A stretch of 64,000 nt of DNA from Lysobacteraceae bacterium NML93-0793 (GTDB lineage Bacteria; Pseudomonadota; Gammaproteobacteria; Xanthomonadales; Xanthomonadaceae): assembly GCA_002324875.1 (NCBI GenBank), contig NTJG01000002.1, forward strand, positions 186,001 to 250,000, given 5' to 3'. Made by a program: the position numbers and the translations under genes. Under the pieces are notes generated by a model, which ran no database searches, was not told the origin of the DNA, and worked only from the letters and a program-made list of their open reading frames with translations. Every line of letters starts with the position of its first letter. Within the stretch, counting starts at the first letter, position 1. Positions 9,598 to 19,758 of this stretch are shown piece by piece.

Positions 9598-10982
9598 GCG
9601 CGCGCACCCTGCGCGTGCTTGCGCACGATCAGCATCGCCGTCTCCAGCGCCTGTTCGTAGTTGAGGCGCGGATCGACCTGGCTCTTGTAGGCACGCTCGA
9701 GGTCGACCTCGGTCAATGAGCGCGCACCGCCCATGCACTCGGTGACGTCCTCGCCGGTCAGTTCCAGATGCACGCCGCCGAGCCGCGTGCCGGCGGCGGC
9801 GTGGAGCTCGAACGCCTGTTCGATCTCGCTGCGGATGTTGTCGAAGCGACGGGTCTTGTAGCCGTTGCTGGTCGCCTCGGTATTGCCGTGCATCGGATCG
9901 CAGATCCACAGCACACGCCGGCCGTCGCGACGCACGGCCTCGAGCAGCGCCGGCAGGCGCTCGGCCACCTGCGCGGCGCCCATGCGATGGATCAGGCTCA
10001 GCCGGCCCGGCTCGTCGTCGGGATTGAGTATGTCGATCAGGCGCAACAGCTCGTCGGGTGTCGACGTCGGCCCGACCTTGACCCCGATCGGGTTGCGCAG
10101 CCCACGGAAGTACTCGACGTGTGCGCCATCGAGCGCCGCCGTGCGCACGCCGATCCACGGAAAATGCGTACTGAGGTTGAACCAGCCGTGCTGGCGCGGC
10201 ACCTGCCGGGTCTGCGCTTCCTCGTAGGGCAGCAGCAGCGCCTCGTGCGACGTGTAGAAATCCACACGGTTGAGGTTGTGGACCTGGGTGCCGGCCAGTG
10301 TCTCCATGAAACGCACGGCGTCACCGAGTCCGGAGACCATGCGCTGGTACTCCTCGGCCAGCGGCGACTCGCCCACCCAGTCCAGGCCCCAGTACTCGGG
10401 GTGATGCAGGTCGGCGAAGCCACCGTCGATCAGCGAGCGGACGAAATTCATCGTCATCGCCGAGCGCGCGTGCGCCTTGATCATCCGCCGCGGATCCGGC
10501 GTGCGCGCTTCGGGCGTGAACGCCGGCGCATTGACCACGTCGCCGCGATAACACGGCAAGGTGATGCCGTCGCGGGTTTCGGTATCCGCCGAGCGCGGCT
10601 TGGCGTACTGCCCGGCAAAGCGGCCGACACGCACCACCGGCAGGCGCATGCCGTGCACGAGCACCAGGCTCATCTGCAGCAGCACCTTCAGGCGATTGGA
10701 GATGATGTCGGAGGTGCAGTCACCGAAGTTCTCGGCGCAGTCGCCGCCTTGCAGCAGGAACCGCCACCCCTCCTGGGCATCGGCCAGCTGCTGCTTGAGG
10801 CTGAGGATCTCCCATGAGGTCACCAGCGGCGGCAGCGCACGCAGTTCCTGCTGCACGTCGGCGAGCGCCGCCGCATCCGGGTAGGTGGGAAGCTGCTTCG
10901 CCGGGCGCGCGCGCCAGCCATCGGGCTGCCAATCCTGCAACGGATTCACGGGTTCGGGACGGGCTTGGGGGGACGGCGACAT
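9594..10982 (-). CDS. 3-deoxy-7-phosphoheptulonate synthase, class II
   Basis: 462 residues, class II (plant/actinobacterial-like) DAHP synthase, the first step of the shikimate pathway: phosphoenolpyruvate plus erythrose-4-phosphate. Motifs visible are FLLQGGDCAE (metal Cys and PEP site), RVGRFAGQYAKPRS, SHEALLLPYE, IGVKVGPT, WICDPMHGNT with a metal-binding His, and LELTGEDVTECMGG. E. coli uses class I enzymes, while xanthomonads carry this type. GAGGAAC stands 7 bases before the ATG, and a promoter is visible just upstream. Monofunctional in this window; no adjacent aromatic-pathway genes. Confidence 0.95.
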   Translation of the reverse strand: MSPSPQARPEPVNPLQDWQPDGWRARPAKQLPTYPDAAALADVQQELRALPPLVTSWEILSLKQQLADAQEGWRFLLQGGDCAENFGDCTSDIISNRLKVLLQMSLVLVHGMRLPVVRVGRFAGQYAKPRSADTETRDGITLPCYRGDVVNAPAFTPEARTPDPRRMIKAHARSAMTMNFVRSLIDGGFADLHHPEYWGLDWVGESPLAEEYQRMVSGLGDAVRFMETLAGTQVHNLNRVDFYTSHEALLLPYEEAQTRQVPRQHGWFNLSTHFPWIGVRTAALDGAHVEYFRGLRNPIGVKVGPTSTPDELLRLIDILNPDDEPGRLSLIHRMGAAQVAERLPALLEAVRRDGRRVLWICDPMHGNTEATSNGYKTRRFDNIRSEIEQAFELHAAAGTRLGGVHLELTGEDVTECMGGARSLTEVDLERAYKSQVDPRLNYEQALETAMLIVRKHAQGARA

Positions 10983-11005
10983 CGCGGGTTCCTCAGTAAT
11001 CCGCC

Positions 11006-11033
11006 ATCATCGCAGGTTGCTGCGTCGCGTCAA
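11006..11033 (-). promoter_or_regulatory. Putative sigma-70 promoter of the DAHP synthase gene
   Basis: Reading the minus strand, TTGACG (complement of 11028-11033) is followed after 16 bases by GATGAT (complement of 11006-11011), four of six -10 matches. It lies in the 71-base gap after dsbB and about 23 bases before the start codon. Confidence 0.5.
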
Positions 11034-11053
11034 TTTGCCGGGCGGCGCCGATT

Positions 11054-11554
11054 TCAGCGCCGTGCACGCAGCCCCGCGAACAGCGCCAGACCTGCCAGCA
11101 GCACGAACCAGACCAGACTCCATGCCGGCATCGACAGGCCGAGGAACGTCCAGTCGACGGTGCCGCAATCGCCGCTGCCGGTGAGCACCTTCTGGATCAG
11201 CGTCGGCGTGTCCATGGTCTGTCGCATGAACGAGAACGGCGCACCACAGGCGACGAAGCCCGGCGGGTTGATCTGCAGCCACACGTGGCGCCCGGCGATG
11301 CCGATGCCGACGGCGGCGGCGGCGAAACCGAGCAGACCGTACGCTGTACGCCCACCGCTGCGCCGTGGCGCATGCACACCCGCGACGAGCAGCACCACGC
11401 CGAGCGCGGCGAACGCGATGCGCTGGAAGATGCACAGCGGACACGGCTCCAGGCCCCAGGCCAGCTGGGAATAGATCGCGAACCCGATCAGCGCGAAACA
11501 CGTGACGGCACCGGCGAGCATCAACGACCGGAACGACCAGCGGGCAGGATTCAT
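11054..11554 (-). CDS. dsbB: Disulfide bond formation protein B (quinone reductase)
   Basis: 166 residues with four predicted membrane helices. DsbB reoxidises periplasmic DsbA and passes electrons to quinone. Both essential periplasmic cysteine pairs are visible: C38-P-L-C41 in the first loop (EPCPLC) and C103/C130 in the second (VACGAPF and GSGDCG). The quinone-site arginine of FQR follows the first pair. It lies alone between the alpha operon terminator and the DAHP synthase gene. No DsbA is seen in the window. Confidence 0.95.
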   Translation of the reverse strand: MNPARWSFRSLMLAGAVTCFALIGFAIYSQLAWGLEPCPLCIFQRIAFAALGVVLLVAGVHAPRRSGGRTAYGLLGFAAAAVGIGIAGRHVWLQINPPGFVACGAPFSFMRQTMDTPTLIQKVLTGSGDCGTVDWTFLGLSMPAWSLVWFVLLAGLALFAGLRARR

Positions 11555-11606
11555 GGGCAGACCGGAAATGGGAAACCAGGACGATTATCGTGCGCGGCGC
11601 CACAAA

Positions 11607-11632
11607 CAAAAACCCCGGCAGATGCCGGGGCT
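11607..11632 (-). terminator. Terminator at the end of the S10-spc-alpha gene string
   Basis: In the minus-strand RNA a 7-bp stem GCCCCGGC-type (complement of 11613-11619 with 11624-11630) and 4-base loop is followed by TTTTTG. It is 55 bases past the rplQ stop. Confidence 0.85.
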
Positions 11633-11687
11633 TCGTTCCGTGCCTGGTGTGAACCCGCGCGCGTGGCGCAGGTCACGCTGACGGGTC

Positions 11688-12068
11688 TTATTCGGCGTCG
11701 ACAGACGCCTGCGGGCGATCGACCAGCTCGACGTACGCCATCGGCGCGTTGTCGCCGGCGCGGAAGCCGCACTTGAGGATGCGCAGGTAACCACCCGGAC
11801 GCGCGGCGTAGCGCGGACCGACGGTGGTGAACAGCGTGCCGACGGCTTCCTTGTCGCGCAGGCGCGCGAACGCGAGACGGCGGTTGGCGACACTGTCGAC
11901 CTTGCCCAGGGTGATCAGCGGCTCGGCGACGCGGCGCAGTTCCTTGGCCTTGGGCAGGGTGGTCTTGATGAGTTCGCTCTTGATCAGCGACGCAGCCATG
12001 TTGCGGAACATCGCTTCGCGATGGGCGCTGGTGCGGTTGAACTTGCGACCGGCTTTCTGGTGGCGCAT
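11688..12068 (-). CDS. rplQ: 50S ribosomal protein L17
   Basis: 126 residues beginning [17 protein letters not shown], the invariant start of bL17, which lies near the peptide exit tunnel. It is the last gene of the alpha operon. The gap of 267 bases to rpoA is much longer than the other gaps in this string (mostly under 60), and holds no other gene that I can see. Confidence 0.98.
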   Translation of the reverse strand: MRHQKAGRKFNRTSAHREAMFRNMAASLIKSELIKTTLPKAKELRRVAEPLITLGKVDSVANRRLAFARLRDKEAVGTLFTTVGPRYAARPGGYLRILKCGFRAGDNAPMAYVELVDRPQASVDAE

Positions 12069-12335
12069 GGGATGGATCCTTCAGATGGGAATGGTGGGTC
12101 TGTGTGAGGCCTTGGCGCCGTCCTGGCGTTGGAACTTGGACTGCGGATGGTCCGGAACCGGCGATCCTTCACCGGCAACGCCGCGGGCTTGTGCCCGTCG
12201 GCGCGGTCTTGCTTACAGCATCGATGCAGATCGGGCGCCGCGGCGCGCGCCGCGTTTGCCCCCTGCCCGGCGACGCACGCCGGGCCTTCGCAACCTGCAA
12301 CCGATGCCTGACGGCACCGGTTGCACGCGAGTTGC
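12069..12335 (-). other. Long rpoA-rplQ intergenic gap with a GC-rich hairpin
   Basis: No coding sequence is evident. An 8-bp stem (GCCCGGCG, 12265-12272, with CGCCGGGC, 12278-12285, 5-base loop) lies near the rpoA end, with no T run. It could be a processing or attenuation site that adjusts rplQ relative to rpoA. Confidence 0.4.
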
Positions 12336-13334
12336 TCAGCCGAGCATGCCGTGAGCCGACACACCGGTCGGCGGCCAGTTCTCGAGCTTCATGCCGAGGG
12401 CCAGGCCACGCTGCGCGAGGACTTCCTTGATCTCGGTCAGCGACTTCTTGCCGAGGTTCGGGGTCTTGAGCAGTTCGACTTCGGTCTTCTGGATCAGGTC
12501 GCCGATGTAGTAGATGCTCTCGGCCTTGAGGCAGTTGGCCGAACGCACCGTCAGCTCCAGATCGTCGATCGGACGCAGCAGGATCGGATCCACGCCCGGG
12601 GTCTGCGGCTTCGCCGCGCCGCGGTCACGGTGCGTGAAGTCGCCGAACACCGACAGCTGGTCGGTGAGGATGTCGGCGGCGGTGCGCACGGCTTCCTCGG
12701 CGTCGATCGTGCCGTTGGTCTCGATGTCGAGGACCAGCTTGTCGAGGTCGGTGCGCTGTTCGACGCGGGCCGCTTCGACTTCATAGGCCACGCGGCGGAC
12801 CGGCGAGAACGACGCGTCCAGCATCAGGCGACCGATGGCACGGGTCTCCTCGTCCGGACGACGACGCGCCGCAGCCGGCTGGTAGCCGAAGCCGCGCTCG
12901 ATCTTCAGACGCATGTTGATCGACGCGTCCTTGGTCAGATGGCAGATCACGTGATCGCCATTGAGGATCTCGACGTTGTGGTCGGTCTTGATGTCGGACG
13001 CGGTCACGACGCCCGGGCCGGACTTCGAGAGCGACAGCGTCGAGCTCTCACCGGTGCCCATGCGGATCGCGACATCCTTGAGGTTGAGCAGGACTTCGAG
13101 CACGTCCTCCTGCAGACCCTCGATGGTGCTGTACTCGTGCAGCACGCCATCGATCTCGACTTCGGTGATCGCGAAGCCGGGGATCGACGACAGCAGCACG
13201 CGACGCAGGGCATTGCCCAGCGTGTGCCCGTATCCGCGCTCCAGCGGCTCGATCACGACCTTCGCGCGGTTGCCGGCGAGGCGTTCGATCTGCGGGCCAC
13301 GGGGACGCAGGACCTGGTTGGCGGTAGCCGTCAT
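12336..13334 (-). CDS. rpoA: DNA-directed RNA polymerase subunit alpha
   Basis: 332 residues. The N-terminal domain (about 1-235) dimerises and nucleates the core enzyme; [23 protein letters not shown] is split here as the hallmark [13 protein letters not shown] near residue 40. The C-terminal domain (about 250-325; [14 protein letters not shown] and [14 protein letters not shown]) binds UP elements and activators. It sits between rpsD and rplQ as in other proteobacteria. Confidence 0.98.
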   Translation of the reverse strand: MTATANQVLRPRGPQIERLAGNRAKVVIEPLERGYGHTLGNALRRVLLSSIPGFAITEVEIDGVLHEYSTIEGLQEDVLEVLLNLKDVAIRMGTGESSTLSLSKSGPGVVTASDIKTDHNVEILNGDHVICHLTKDASINMRLKIERGFGYQPAAARRRPDEETRAIGRLMLDASFSPVRRVAYEVEAARVEQRTDLDKLVLDIETNGTIDAEEAVRTAADILTDQLSVFGDFTHRDRGAAKPQTPGVDPILLRPIDDLELTVRSANCLKAESIYYIGDLIQKTEVELLKTPNLGKKSLTEIKEVLAQRGLALGMKLENWPPTGVSAHGMLG

Positions 13335-13390
13335 GTGTGTGTATCTCCTGGGGACCGCCGCGCCGGGGGGCGTGGCGAGGCCTGAATGAA

Positions 13391-14026
13391 TTACTTCGAG
13401 TACAGCTCGACGATCAGCGCTTCGTTGATGTCAGCCGGCAGGTCGCCGCGATCGGGCACCGACTTGAACACACCACTGAACTTCTTCGAGTCGACCTCGA
13501 CCCACGACGGCGACAGGTCCATCGTCGACGACACATTCAGCGCTTCCTGCACGCGAAGCTGCTTCTGTGCCTTCTCCGACAGCGCGATCGCGTCACCGGC
13601 CTTGACCTGGTACGACGGCAGATTCACCGACTGGCCGTTGACCGTGACGCCACGGTGCGACACCAGCTGGCGCGCGGCCGGACGGGTGACGGCGAAGCCC
13701 ATTCGGTAGACGACGTTGTCGAGGCGGGTCTCGAGGAGCTGCAGCAGGTTCTCACCCGTGTTGCCCTTCTTGGTGGACGCCTTCTTGTAGTAGTTGCGGA
13801 ACTGGCGCTCCAGCAGACCGTAGATACGCTTGACCTTCTGCTTCTCGCGAAGCTGGGTGGCGTAGTCGGACAGCTTGCTGCGACGCGCGCCGGTACCGGC
13901 GCCGTGCTGACCGGGCTTCTGCTCGAGCTTGCACTTCGAGTCGAGCGCGCGGGTCGGGCTCTTGAGGGAGAGGTCGGCGCCTTCGCGGCGCGCGAGCTTA
14001 CAGGTAGGACCGATATAACGAGCCAT
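13391..14026 (-). CDS. rpsD: 30S ribosomal protein S4
   Basis: 211 residues starting [17 protein letters not shown]4 is a primary 16S rRNA binder needed to nucleate 30S assembly and, in E. coli, the translational repressor of the alpha operon. The S4 RNA-binding domain ([29 protein letters not shown]) is in the middle. It has a few residues more than E. coli S4 around [14 protein letters not shown]. Confidence 0.98.
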   Translation of the reverse strand: MARYIGPTCKLARREGADLSLKSPTRALDSKCKLEQKPGQHGAGTGARRSKLSDYATQLREKQKVKRIYGLLERQFRNYYKKASTKKGNTGENLLQLLETRLDNVVYRMGFAVTRPAARQLVSHRGVTVNGQSVNLPSYQVKAGDAIALSEKAQKQLRVQEALNVSSTMDLSPSWVEVDSKKFSGVFKSVPDRGDLPADINEALIVELYSK

Positions 14027-14040
14027 TTCTTATCGCTCCT

Positions 14041-14433
14041 TTAGACGCGACGCTTCTTCGGCGGACGGCACCCGTTGTGCGGGATAGGCGTCACGTCGAT
14101 GATGTTGATGATCTTGTAGCCCACGTTGTTCAACGAACGCACGGCCGATTCACGACCCGGACCCGGGCCCTTGATGCGGACTTCCAGCGACTTCACGCCG
14201 TAGTCCAGCGCAGCCTTGCCGGCCTTTTCGGCGGCGACCTGCGCTGCGAACGGGGTGGACTTGCGCGAACCGCGGAAGCCTGCACCACCGGACGTCGCCC
14301 ACGACAGCGCATTGCCCTGGCGATCGGTGATCGTGATGATCGTGTTGTTGAACGAAGCGTGCACATGCGCGATGCCGTCGGTGACGACGCGCTTGATCTT
14401 CTTCTTGGTCTTGGTTGCGGACGGCTTGGCCAT
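14041..14433 (-). CDS. rpsK: 30S ribosomal protein S11
   Basis: 130 residues. S11 lies on the 30S platform next to the mRNA path. The family core is clear: [21 protein letters not shown] (shared with uS11 throughout bacteria) and the C-terminal [15 protein letters not shown]. Adjacent to rpsM (12 bases) and rpsD (14 bases). Confidence 0.98.
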   Translation of the reverse strand: MAKPSATKTKKKIKRVVTDGIAHVHASFNNTIITITDRQGNALSWATSGGAGFRGSRKSTPFAAQVAAEKAGKAALDYGVKSLEVRIKGPGPGRESAVRSLNNVGYKIINIIDVTPIPHNGCRPPKKRRV

Positions 14434-14445
14434 GGTCAGGACTCC

Positions 14446-14802
14446 TTACTTCTTGATGGCCTTGCGCGGACCCTTGCGGGTACGTGCATTGGTCCGGGTA
14501 CGCTGGCCACGCAGCGGGAGACCACGACGGTGACGCAGGCCGCGATAGCAGGAGAGGTCCATCAGGCGCTTGATCGCCATACCGACCTCGCGACGCAGAT
14601 CGCCCTCGACCACGTACTTGCCGACTTCGGCGCGCAGGCGCTCGACTTCCGGCTCGGACAGATCGCGGATCTTGGTGTTGGTCTCGACGCCTGCAGCAAT
14701 GCAGACCTTCTTCGACCGGGTACGGCCGATGCCGTAGATGCTCTGAAGCCCGACCCAGACATGCTTCTGGGCAGGCAGGTTCACGCCTGCAATACGCGCC
14801 AT
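14446..14802 (-). CDS. rpsM: 30S ribosomal protein S13
   Basis: 118 residues from [10 protein letters not shown], the standard length. The frame runs upstream to 14850, but the 16 extra residues are not conserved, and TTGGAGAAT lies just before 14802. S13 is in the 30S head and contacts the P-site tRNA and the 50S subunit. rpmJ, often found just upstream of rpsM, is not present here. Confidence 0.97.
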   Translation of the reverse strand: MARIAGVNLPAQKHVWVGLQSIYGIGRTRSKKVCIAAGVETNTKIRDLSEPEVERLRAEVGKYVVEGDLRREVGMAIKRLMDLSCYRGLRHRRGLPLRGQRTRTNARTRKGPRKAIKK

Positions 14803-15184
14803 GCGCGGATTCTCCAACTGGTTTGGCTGCCGGGGGTTCAATCCCGGCAAAAAGGGAACATGAAATGATAACAGGGCCTCGGGCTTTCAGGAAGTCCAGG
14901 GCGCGACTGCGCCACGAACCCGGCATGGGGAGTGTGCCCATGCTCCGGCGACGGTAGCGGGGCGGCAGCCGGGAACGAATCCCACCTGCCCCGCGCGCTA
15001 CTCTGGCGCGCGGAAAACCCGCTACCACCCGCGCCCGAGACCGCCGCGCGAGTCGCCCATCCGAATCCCGGCGCGTGTGTCCGGGATTCCTGCCGCCCGG
15101 CCGGGCGGCGTATGCGAAGACGGCGAAGCCGCTCCGCGGTGAACAGCCCCCACGCGGCAGTGCCGCGTGAGGGTCAATCGTGCA
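14803..15184 (-). other. 382-base secY-rpsM gap without a gene
   Basis: I find no rpmJ or other coding sequence. Two inverted repeats stand out: GAATCCCGG (15063-15071) with CCGGGATTC (15081-15089), a perfect 9-bp stem with 9-base loop, and CACGCGG (15151-15157) with CCGCGTG (15163-15169), directly after the secY stop. Neither has a T run. They may be attenuators, processing sites, or the leader of the alpha operon where S4 would act. Confidence 0.45.
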
Positions 15185-16540
15185 TCAGCGCGTCAAGCCA
15201 CCGCGCGATCCCTTGAGGTTCGCTTTCTTCAGCAGGCTCTCGTACTGGTGCGACATCAGGTGCGACTGGATCTGCGCGATGAAGTCCATCACCACGACGA
15301 CCACGATCAGCAGCGATGTGCCGCCGAAGTAGAACGAGGTACCGAACTCGGCGCGCATGAACTCGGGCAGCAGACAGACCAGCACCAGATAGGCCGCACC
15401 GACGGCCGTGAGGCGGGTCAGTACACCGTCGATGTAGTCCGCGGTCGCCTTGCCCGGGCGGATGCCGGGAATCAGCGCACCCGACTTCTTGAGGTTGTCC
15501 GCCGTTTCCTGGCTGTTGAACACCAGCGCCGTGTAGAAGAACGCGAAGCCCGCGATCAGACCACCGAAGAGCAGCACGTACAGTGGCTCACCCGGGGACA
15601 TGGCCTGGGCCAGACGTGCCAGCCACGTGGCCGAACCCGCCTCGCCGAACCACGTCGACACCGTCGCCGGGAACATGATGATCGACGATGCGAAGATCGC
15701 CGGGATCACGCCCGCCATGTTGAGCTTCAGCGGCAGGAACGAGCTCTGGTTCATGTACGCGTTGCGGCCACCCTGGCGGCGCGCGTAATTCACCGTGATC
15801 CGGCGCTGCCCGCGCTCGACGAACACCACGAAGAAGATCGCGGCCAGCACGACGATCAGCAGCAGGATCGCGGCGATCGGGCTCATGTCGCCATTGCGCA
15901 GCGAGTCGAACGTGCCCAGCACGGCGCCCGGAAGACCCGCCACGATGCCGGCGAAGATGATCAGCGACACACCGTTGCCGATGCCGCGCTCGGTCACCTG
16001 CTCGCCAAGCCAGACCAGGAACATCGTGCCTGCGGTCAGCGCGACGATGGCCGTGAGCACGAAGCCCATGCCCGGGGCGTAGACCACCGGAATACCGTTG
16101 TTCGCGCCCGAGCTCTGCAGCGCCATCGCGATGCCGGCCGACTGGAAGATCGCCAGCGGAATCGCACCGATGCGCGACCACTGCGTGATCCGCCGCCTTC
16201 CCGACTCGCCTTCCTTCTGGATGGCCTTCAGGCTCGGCACCACCTGCACCAGCAGCTGCATCACGATCGATGCCGAGATGTAGGGGATGACGTTCAGTGC
16301 GAACAGGCTGAAACGCGAAAGCGCACCACCGGAGAACATGTTGAACATGTCCACGATGGTGCCTTCCTGCTGCTCCATGAGCTGCAGCATCGCTTCGGGA
16401 TTGACGCCCGGCACCGGGATGAAACACCCGATGCGGTAGACGATCAGCGCACCGACCACGAACAGCAGGCGCTGGCGGAGCTCGGTGAACTTACCGAGCC
16501 CGGCGCCGACCCCACCCATACCGCTGCCGCTTCGCGACAT
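15185..16540 (-). CDS. secY: Protein translocase subunit SecY
   Basis: 451 residues with ten predicted membrane helices, forming the channel of the SecYEG translocon in the inner membrane. Recognisable segments are [20 protein letters not shown] split near residue 25, the plug-side motif, and the cytoplasmic loop between helices 8 and 9 ([15 protein letters not shown]: [20 protein letters not shown]). Located between rplO and rpsM at the end of spc. The partner SecE is also in the window at 43.3 kb. Confidence 0.97.
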   Translation of the reverse strand: MSRSGSGMGGVGAGLGKFTELRQRLLFVVGALIVYRIGCFIPVPGVNPEAMLQLMEQQEGTIVDMFNMFSGGALSRFSLFALNVIPYISASIVMQLLVQVVPSLKAIQKEGESGRRRITQWSRIGAIPLAIFQSAGIAMALQSSGANNGIPVVYAPGMGFVLTAIVALTAGTMFLVWLGEQVTERGIGNGVSLIIFAGIVAGLPGAVLGTFDSLRNGDMSPIAAILLLIVVLAAIFFVVFVERGQRRITVNYARRQGGRNAYMNQSSFLPLKLNMAGVIPAIFASSIIMFPATVSTWFGEAGSATWLARLAQAMSPGEPLYVLLFGGLIAGFAFFYTALVFNSQETADNLKKSGALIPGIRPGKATADYIDGVLTRLTAVGAAYLVLVCLLPEFMRAEFGTSFYFGGTSLLIVVVVVMDFIAQIQSHLMSHQYESLLKKANLKGSRGGLTR

Positions 16541-16545
16541 CCGGC

Positions 16546-16980
16546 TTACTCCTCGACCTTGCCGCCAGCGGCTTCGATCGCCTCACGGGCACCGGCGGTC
16601 GCCAGCACACCCTTGAGCACGAGCTTCTTGCTGATCTCGCCCTTCTTGACGATCTTCGCGCGCTTGGCGGTGCTGGGCACCAGCTTGGCGGCACGCAGCG
16701 CGGCGAAGTCGATGTCGCCATCGAGCTTGTCGAGCTGGTAGAGCATCACTTCGGCGGTGTCGAGCTTGAGCTTGGAGCGGAAACCGACCTTCGGCAGGCG
16801 CTTGCGCAGCGGCATCTGACCGCCTTCGAAGCCGGCCTTGATCTTGCCCTTGCCGGCGCGCGCGAACGAACCCTTGTGGCCGCGGCCCGCGGTCTTGCCG
16901 AGGCCCGAGCCGATGCCGCGACCGACGCGGACGCGCTCGGTGCGGGCGCCCTGTGCGGGCTTGAGAGAATTGAGCTTCAT
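16546..16980 (-). CDS. rplO: 50S ribosomal protein L15
   Basis: 144 residues starting [13 protein letters not shown], a late-assembly 50S protein. The glycine-rich N-terminal extension ([19 protein letters not shown]) that threads into 23S rRNA is typical. It stops 5 bases before secY begins, so the two are likely coupled. Confidence 0.98.
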   Translation of the reverse strand: MKLNSLKPAQGARTERVRVGRGIGSGLGKTAGRGHKGSFARAGKGKIKAGFEGGQMPLRKRLPKVGFRSKLKLDTAEVMLYQLDKLDGDIDFAALRAAKLVPSTAKRAKIVKKGEISKKLVLKGVLATAGAREAIEAAGGKVEE

Positions 16981-16985
16981 TTCGA

Positions 16986-17183
16986 TTATTCCTCGACCTG
17001 GACCAGGTAGTGGACCTTGTTGATCAGGCCACGGACCTGCGGGCTGTCCTTGAGTTCGCGCACGTCGTTGAGCTTGTTGAGGCCCAGCGCCTTCACCGAC
17101 AGGCGGTGCTTGGCCTGCGAACCGCGCAGACCCTTGACCAGACGCACCTTCACGGTGCCGCCGGCGGCTTCCTTCTTAGCCAT
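16986..17183 (-). CDS. rpmD: 50S ribosomal protein L30
   Basis: 65 residues, slightly longer than E. coli L30 because of the N-terminal MAKKEAAGG. The core [23 protein letters not shown] identifies uL30. Its start overlaps the end of rpsE by 8 bases. Confidence 0.97.
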   Translation of the reverse strand: MAKKEAAGGTVKVRLVKGLRGSQAKHRLSVKALGLNKLNDVRELKDSPQVRGLINKVHYLVQVEE

Positions 17184-17715
17184 TGATCAGATCCTCCACC
17201 TTCTTGCCGCGCTTGGCCGCGATCTGGGCCGGCGAATGCATCTCGTCGAGGCCGCGGATCGTCGCGCGCACCAGGTTGATCGGGTTGCGCGAACCGACGG
17301 CCTTGGCCAGCACGTCCTTGACGCCGACGGCTTCGAGCACGGCGCGCATCGCACCACCGGCGATCACGCCGGTACCTTCGGACGCCGGCTGCATGAAGAC
17401 GCTGGCGGCGCCGTGGCGCGACTTCACGGTGTGCCACAGCGTGGTGCCGTTGAGATCGACCGACTTCTGGTTCTTGCGGGCCTGCTCCATCGACTTCTGG
17501 ATCGCGACCGGCACTTCGCGCGCCTTGCCGTAGCCGAAGCCGACCTTGCCGTTGCCGTCGCCGACGACCGTCAGCGCGGTGAAGGTGAACTGGCGACCGC
17601 CCTTGACGGTCTTGCTGACGCGGTTGACCGTGATCAGCTTCTCGATCATGCCGTCGTCGAGTTCCTCACGGTCACGATTGCGATCGCGCCCGCGGTTTTC
17701 TCTTTCGTTTGCCAT
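17176..17715 (-). CDS. rpsE: 30S ribosomal protein S5
   Basis: 179 residues from [11 protein letters not shown]. The frame is open to 17799, but the added residues are not conserved in uS5. The double-stranded RNA-binding domain ([15 protein letters not shown]) and the C-terminal [19 protein letters not shown] are present. S5 is at the mRNA entry of the 30S subunit and affects decoding accuracy. The arginine-rich N-terminus ([12 protein letters not shown]) is longer than in E. coli. Confidence 0.97.
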   Translation of the reverse strand: MANERENRGRDRNRDREELDDGMIEKLITVNRVSKTVKGGRQFTFTALTVVGDGNGKVGFGYGKAREVPVAIQKSMEQARKNQKSVDLNGTTLWHTVKSRHGAASVFMQPASEGTGVIAGGAMRAVLEAVGVKDVLAKAVGSRNPINLVRATIRGLDEMHSPAQIAAKRGKKVEDLING

Positions 17716-17876
17716 CTGGATTGCCTGTAGTGGAAGAAGGATGCACGGCTCGTGCCGCTTGGAGTTGGAAAGTGGTTCGGTAAAACGCGGACGCGGCACA
17801 CAAGGCCGCGGGCGTCCGGCACATCCCGTGCCGGCGGGTCAGGCGACGCCGGAAACCGGCGTCGACAGCGTTCGAA

Positions 17877-18233
17877 TCAGAACTGCAGACCGCCCTCGCG
17901 CGCCGCGTCCGCGAGCGCCTTGATGCGGCCGTGGTAGCGGTAGCCCGAGCGGTCGAACGCGATCTTCTCGATGCCGGCGGCCTTGGCCTTCTCGGCGATC
18001 GCGCGACCGACCTTGGTCGCGGCATCGGCGTTCTTGCCGTTCTTCAGGCCGTCCTTGATGTCGGCCTGCGTGGTGCTGGCGGCAGCCAGCACCTTGGAGC
18101 CGTCGGCGGTGAACAGCTGGGCGTAGATGTGCTGGCCAGTGCGCAGCACCGACAGGCGCGGCACGCCCAGGACACGGATGTGCGCGCGGGTCGACTTGGC
18201 GCGGCGCAGACGGGCGGTGTTCTTGATGCTCAT
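17877..18233 (-). CDS. rplR: 50S ribosomal protein L18
   Basis: 118 residues; uL18 binds 5S rRNA together with L5 and L25 in the central protuberance. [21 protein letters not shown] near the start and [22 protein letters not shown] at the end are diagnostic. A 161-base non-coding gap separates it from rpsE. Confidence 0.98.
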   Translation of the reverse strand: MSIKNTARLRRAKSTRAHIRVLGVPRLSVLRTGQHIYAQLFTADGSKVLAAASTTQADIKDGLKNGKNADAATKVGRAIAEKAKAAGIEKIAFDRSGYRYHGRIKALADAAREGGLQF

Positions 18234-18262
18234 GGTCTTGATCCTTGGGAAGCGGATGGGCC

Positions 18263-18790
18263 TTAGGCCTTCTTGGCTTCCTTGCGAATGATGGTCTCGT
18301 CGGAGTACTTCACGCCCTTGCCCTTGTAGGGCTCCGGCGGACGGAATCCGCGGATCTTGGCGGCGACCTGACCGACGAGCTGCTTGTCCGCACCGGCGAC
18401 CACGACCTCGGTCTGCGTCGGCGTGGTGATCGTGATGCCTTCCGGCGCCTGGAACACGACCGGGTGCGAATACCCGAGCGAGAGGTTCAGGTCCTTGCCC
18501 TGGACGGCAGCACGGTAACCGACGCCGACGAGCTCGAGCTTGCGCTCGAAACCGGTCGAGACACCGTGGACCATGTTGGCGACGATGGCGCGCAGCGTGC
18601 CGGTGAGGGCGATCTGCGAGGGATCATTGGCCGACAGCACGGCATTGCCGTCCTCGACCTTGATTTCGATATCGCTCGGCTTGGCGAGCGACAGGGTGCC
18701 CTTCGGGCCCTTGACGCTGACCAGCTCGGGCTGGATGTTCAGTTCGACGCCCTTCGGAAGGGCGACCGGCTTCTTGGCAACTCGGGACAT
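18263..18790 (-). CDS. rplF: 50S ribosomal protein L6
   Basis: 175 residues with the duplicated alpha-beta fold of uL6, near the GTPase-associated centre. The C-terminal [18 protein letters not shown] is nearly invariant. Spaced 29 bases from rplR and 15 from rpsH. Confidence 0.98.
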   Translation of the reverse strand: MSRVAKKPVALPKGVELNIQPELVSVKGPKGTLSLAKPSDIEIKVEDGNAVLSANDPSQIALTGTLRAIVANMVHGVSTGFERKLELVGVGYRAAVQGKDLNLSLGYSHPVVFQAPEGITITTPTQTEVVVAGADKQLVGQVAAKIRGFRPPEPYKGKGVKYSDETIIRKEAKKA

Positions 18791-18805
18791 TCTGCGCTTA
18801 CTCCC

Positions 18806-19201
18806 TTAGGCCACGAAGCACAGGACTTCACCGCCGACGCCCTGCTGGCGCGCCTGCGCGTCGGTCATGATGCCCTTCGACGTGGAAATGATGGCGATGC
18901 CCAGGCCGTTGAGGACCTTCGGCAGCGCGTCCTTGCCGCGGTACTGACGCAGGCCCGAACGCGAGAAGCGCTGCAGGCGCTCGATCACCGGACGACCTTC
19001 GTAGTACTTGAGGACGATCTCGAGCTCGGCCTTGGCGCCGTTCTCGGTCACGCGGAAATCGCCGATGTAGCCCTCGTCCTTCAGGACGTTGGCGATGGCG
19101 ACCTTGATCTTGGAGGACGGCATCTTCACCGTCTGCTTGCCCACAGCGGCCGCATTGCGAATGCGGACCAGCATGTCGGCGATGGGATCAGTCATGCTCA
19201 T
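18806..19201 (-). CDS. rpsH: 30S ribosomal protein S8
   Basis: 131 residues from [16 protein letters not shown]. The extension to 19264 is rejected because AAGGTAA stands just before 19201. In E. coli uS8 binds 16S helix 21 and represses the spc operon by binding near the rplE start. The C-terminal [21 protein letters not shown] is typical. Confidence 0.98.
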   Translation of the reverse strand: MSMTDPIADMLVRIRNAAAVGKQTVKMPSSKIKVAIANVLKDEGYIGDFRVTENGAKAELEIVLKYYEGRPVIERLQRFSRSGLRQYRGKDALPKVLNGLGIAIISTSKGIMTDAQARQQGVGGEVLCFVA

Positions 19202-19342
19202 GATGATTACCTTCTGAGTGCACCGATATCCGCTTTCGCGAATTTCTAGTTGTGACCCGCCCACACGGACGGGGGTACTGCGTGAGGGGCGGTATTGTAC
19301 AGGTCCGGCGCCGGAGCGCCAGACCTGGGACCACCCGCTCGA

Positions 19343-19648
19343 TTACCAGCTCGCCTTGCGCAGGCCGGGCACGTCACCGTTCATGGTGGCCTTGCGCAGC
19401 ATGTTGCGGCCGAGACCGAACTTGCTGTACACGCCACGCGGGCGGCCGGACAACGCGCAACGCGTGGTCTGACGGGCCGGCGACGAGTCGCGCGGCAGCT
19501 TCTGCAGCTTGATCACCGCTTCGGCCTTTTCTTCGTAGCTCGCGCTTTCGCTGCTGATGATCTTCTTCAGCGCCGCACGCTTCTCGGCGTGCTGCTTGGC
19601 CAGCTTCGCGCGCTTGGCCTCGCGATTGATCATGGACGTCTTTGCCAT
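19343..19648 (-). CDS. rpsN: 30S ribosomal protein S14 (zinc-independent form)
   Basis: 101 residues from [13 protein letters not shown]; the long, zinc-free version of uS14 lacking the CxxC pairs. GAGGATCC precedes the ATG, directly next to a GTGATTCG-type repeat that fills the gap to rplE. The apparent extension to 19747 is that repeat read in frame. S14 is in the 30S head. Confidence 0.97.
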   Translation of the reverse strand: MAKTSMINREAKRAKLAKQHAEKRAALKKIISSESASYEEKAEAVIKLQKLPRDSSPARQTTRCALSGRPRGVYSKFGLGRNMLRKATMNGDVPGLRKASW

Positions 19649-19660
19649 GTATGGATCCTC

Positions 19661-19753
19661 GTGATTCGTAATTGGTGATTCGTGATCGGAGAGAGCGGGT
19701 TCGCGCAGGCCGTGGCCGTCACGAAGCACCCATCCACACATCACCAATCACGG
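19661..19753. repeat. GTGATTCG-type inverted repeat between rpsN and rplE
   Basis: Left arm 19661-19689 contains GTGATTCGTAATTGGTGATT and then CGTGATC. Right arm 19737-19753 is CACATCACCAATCACGG, the inverted GTGATTGGTGATG. It is one of six related loci in the window (others near 27.8, 35.6, 48.2, 51.3 and 62.1 kb) and sits inside the spc gene string. Confidence 0.75.
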
Positions 19754-19758
19754 TTTCA

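Noticed and set aside
19661-19753. Repeat arrays as possible CRISPR
   Set aside because: The units are 7-8 bases, vary, and are not separated by unique spacers of constant length; no cas genes.
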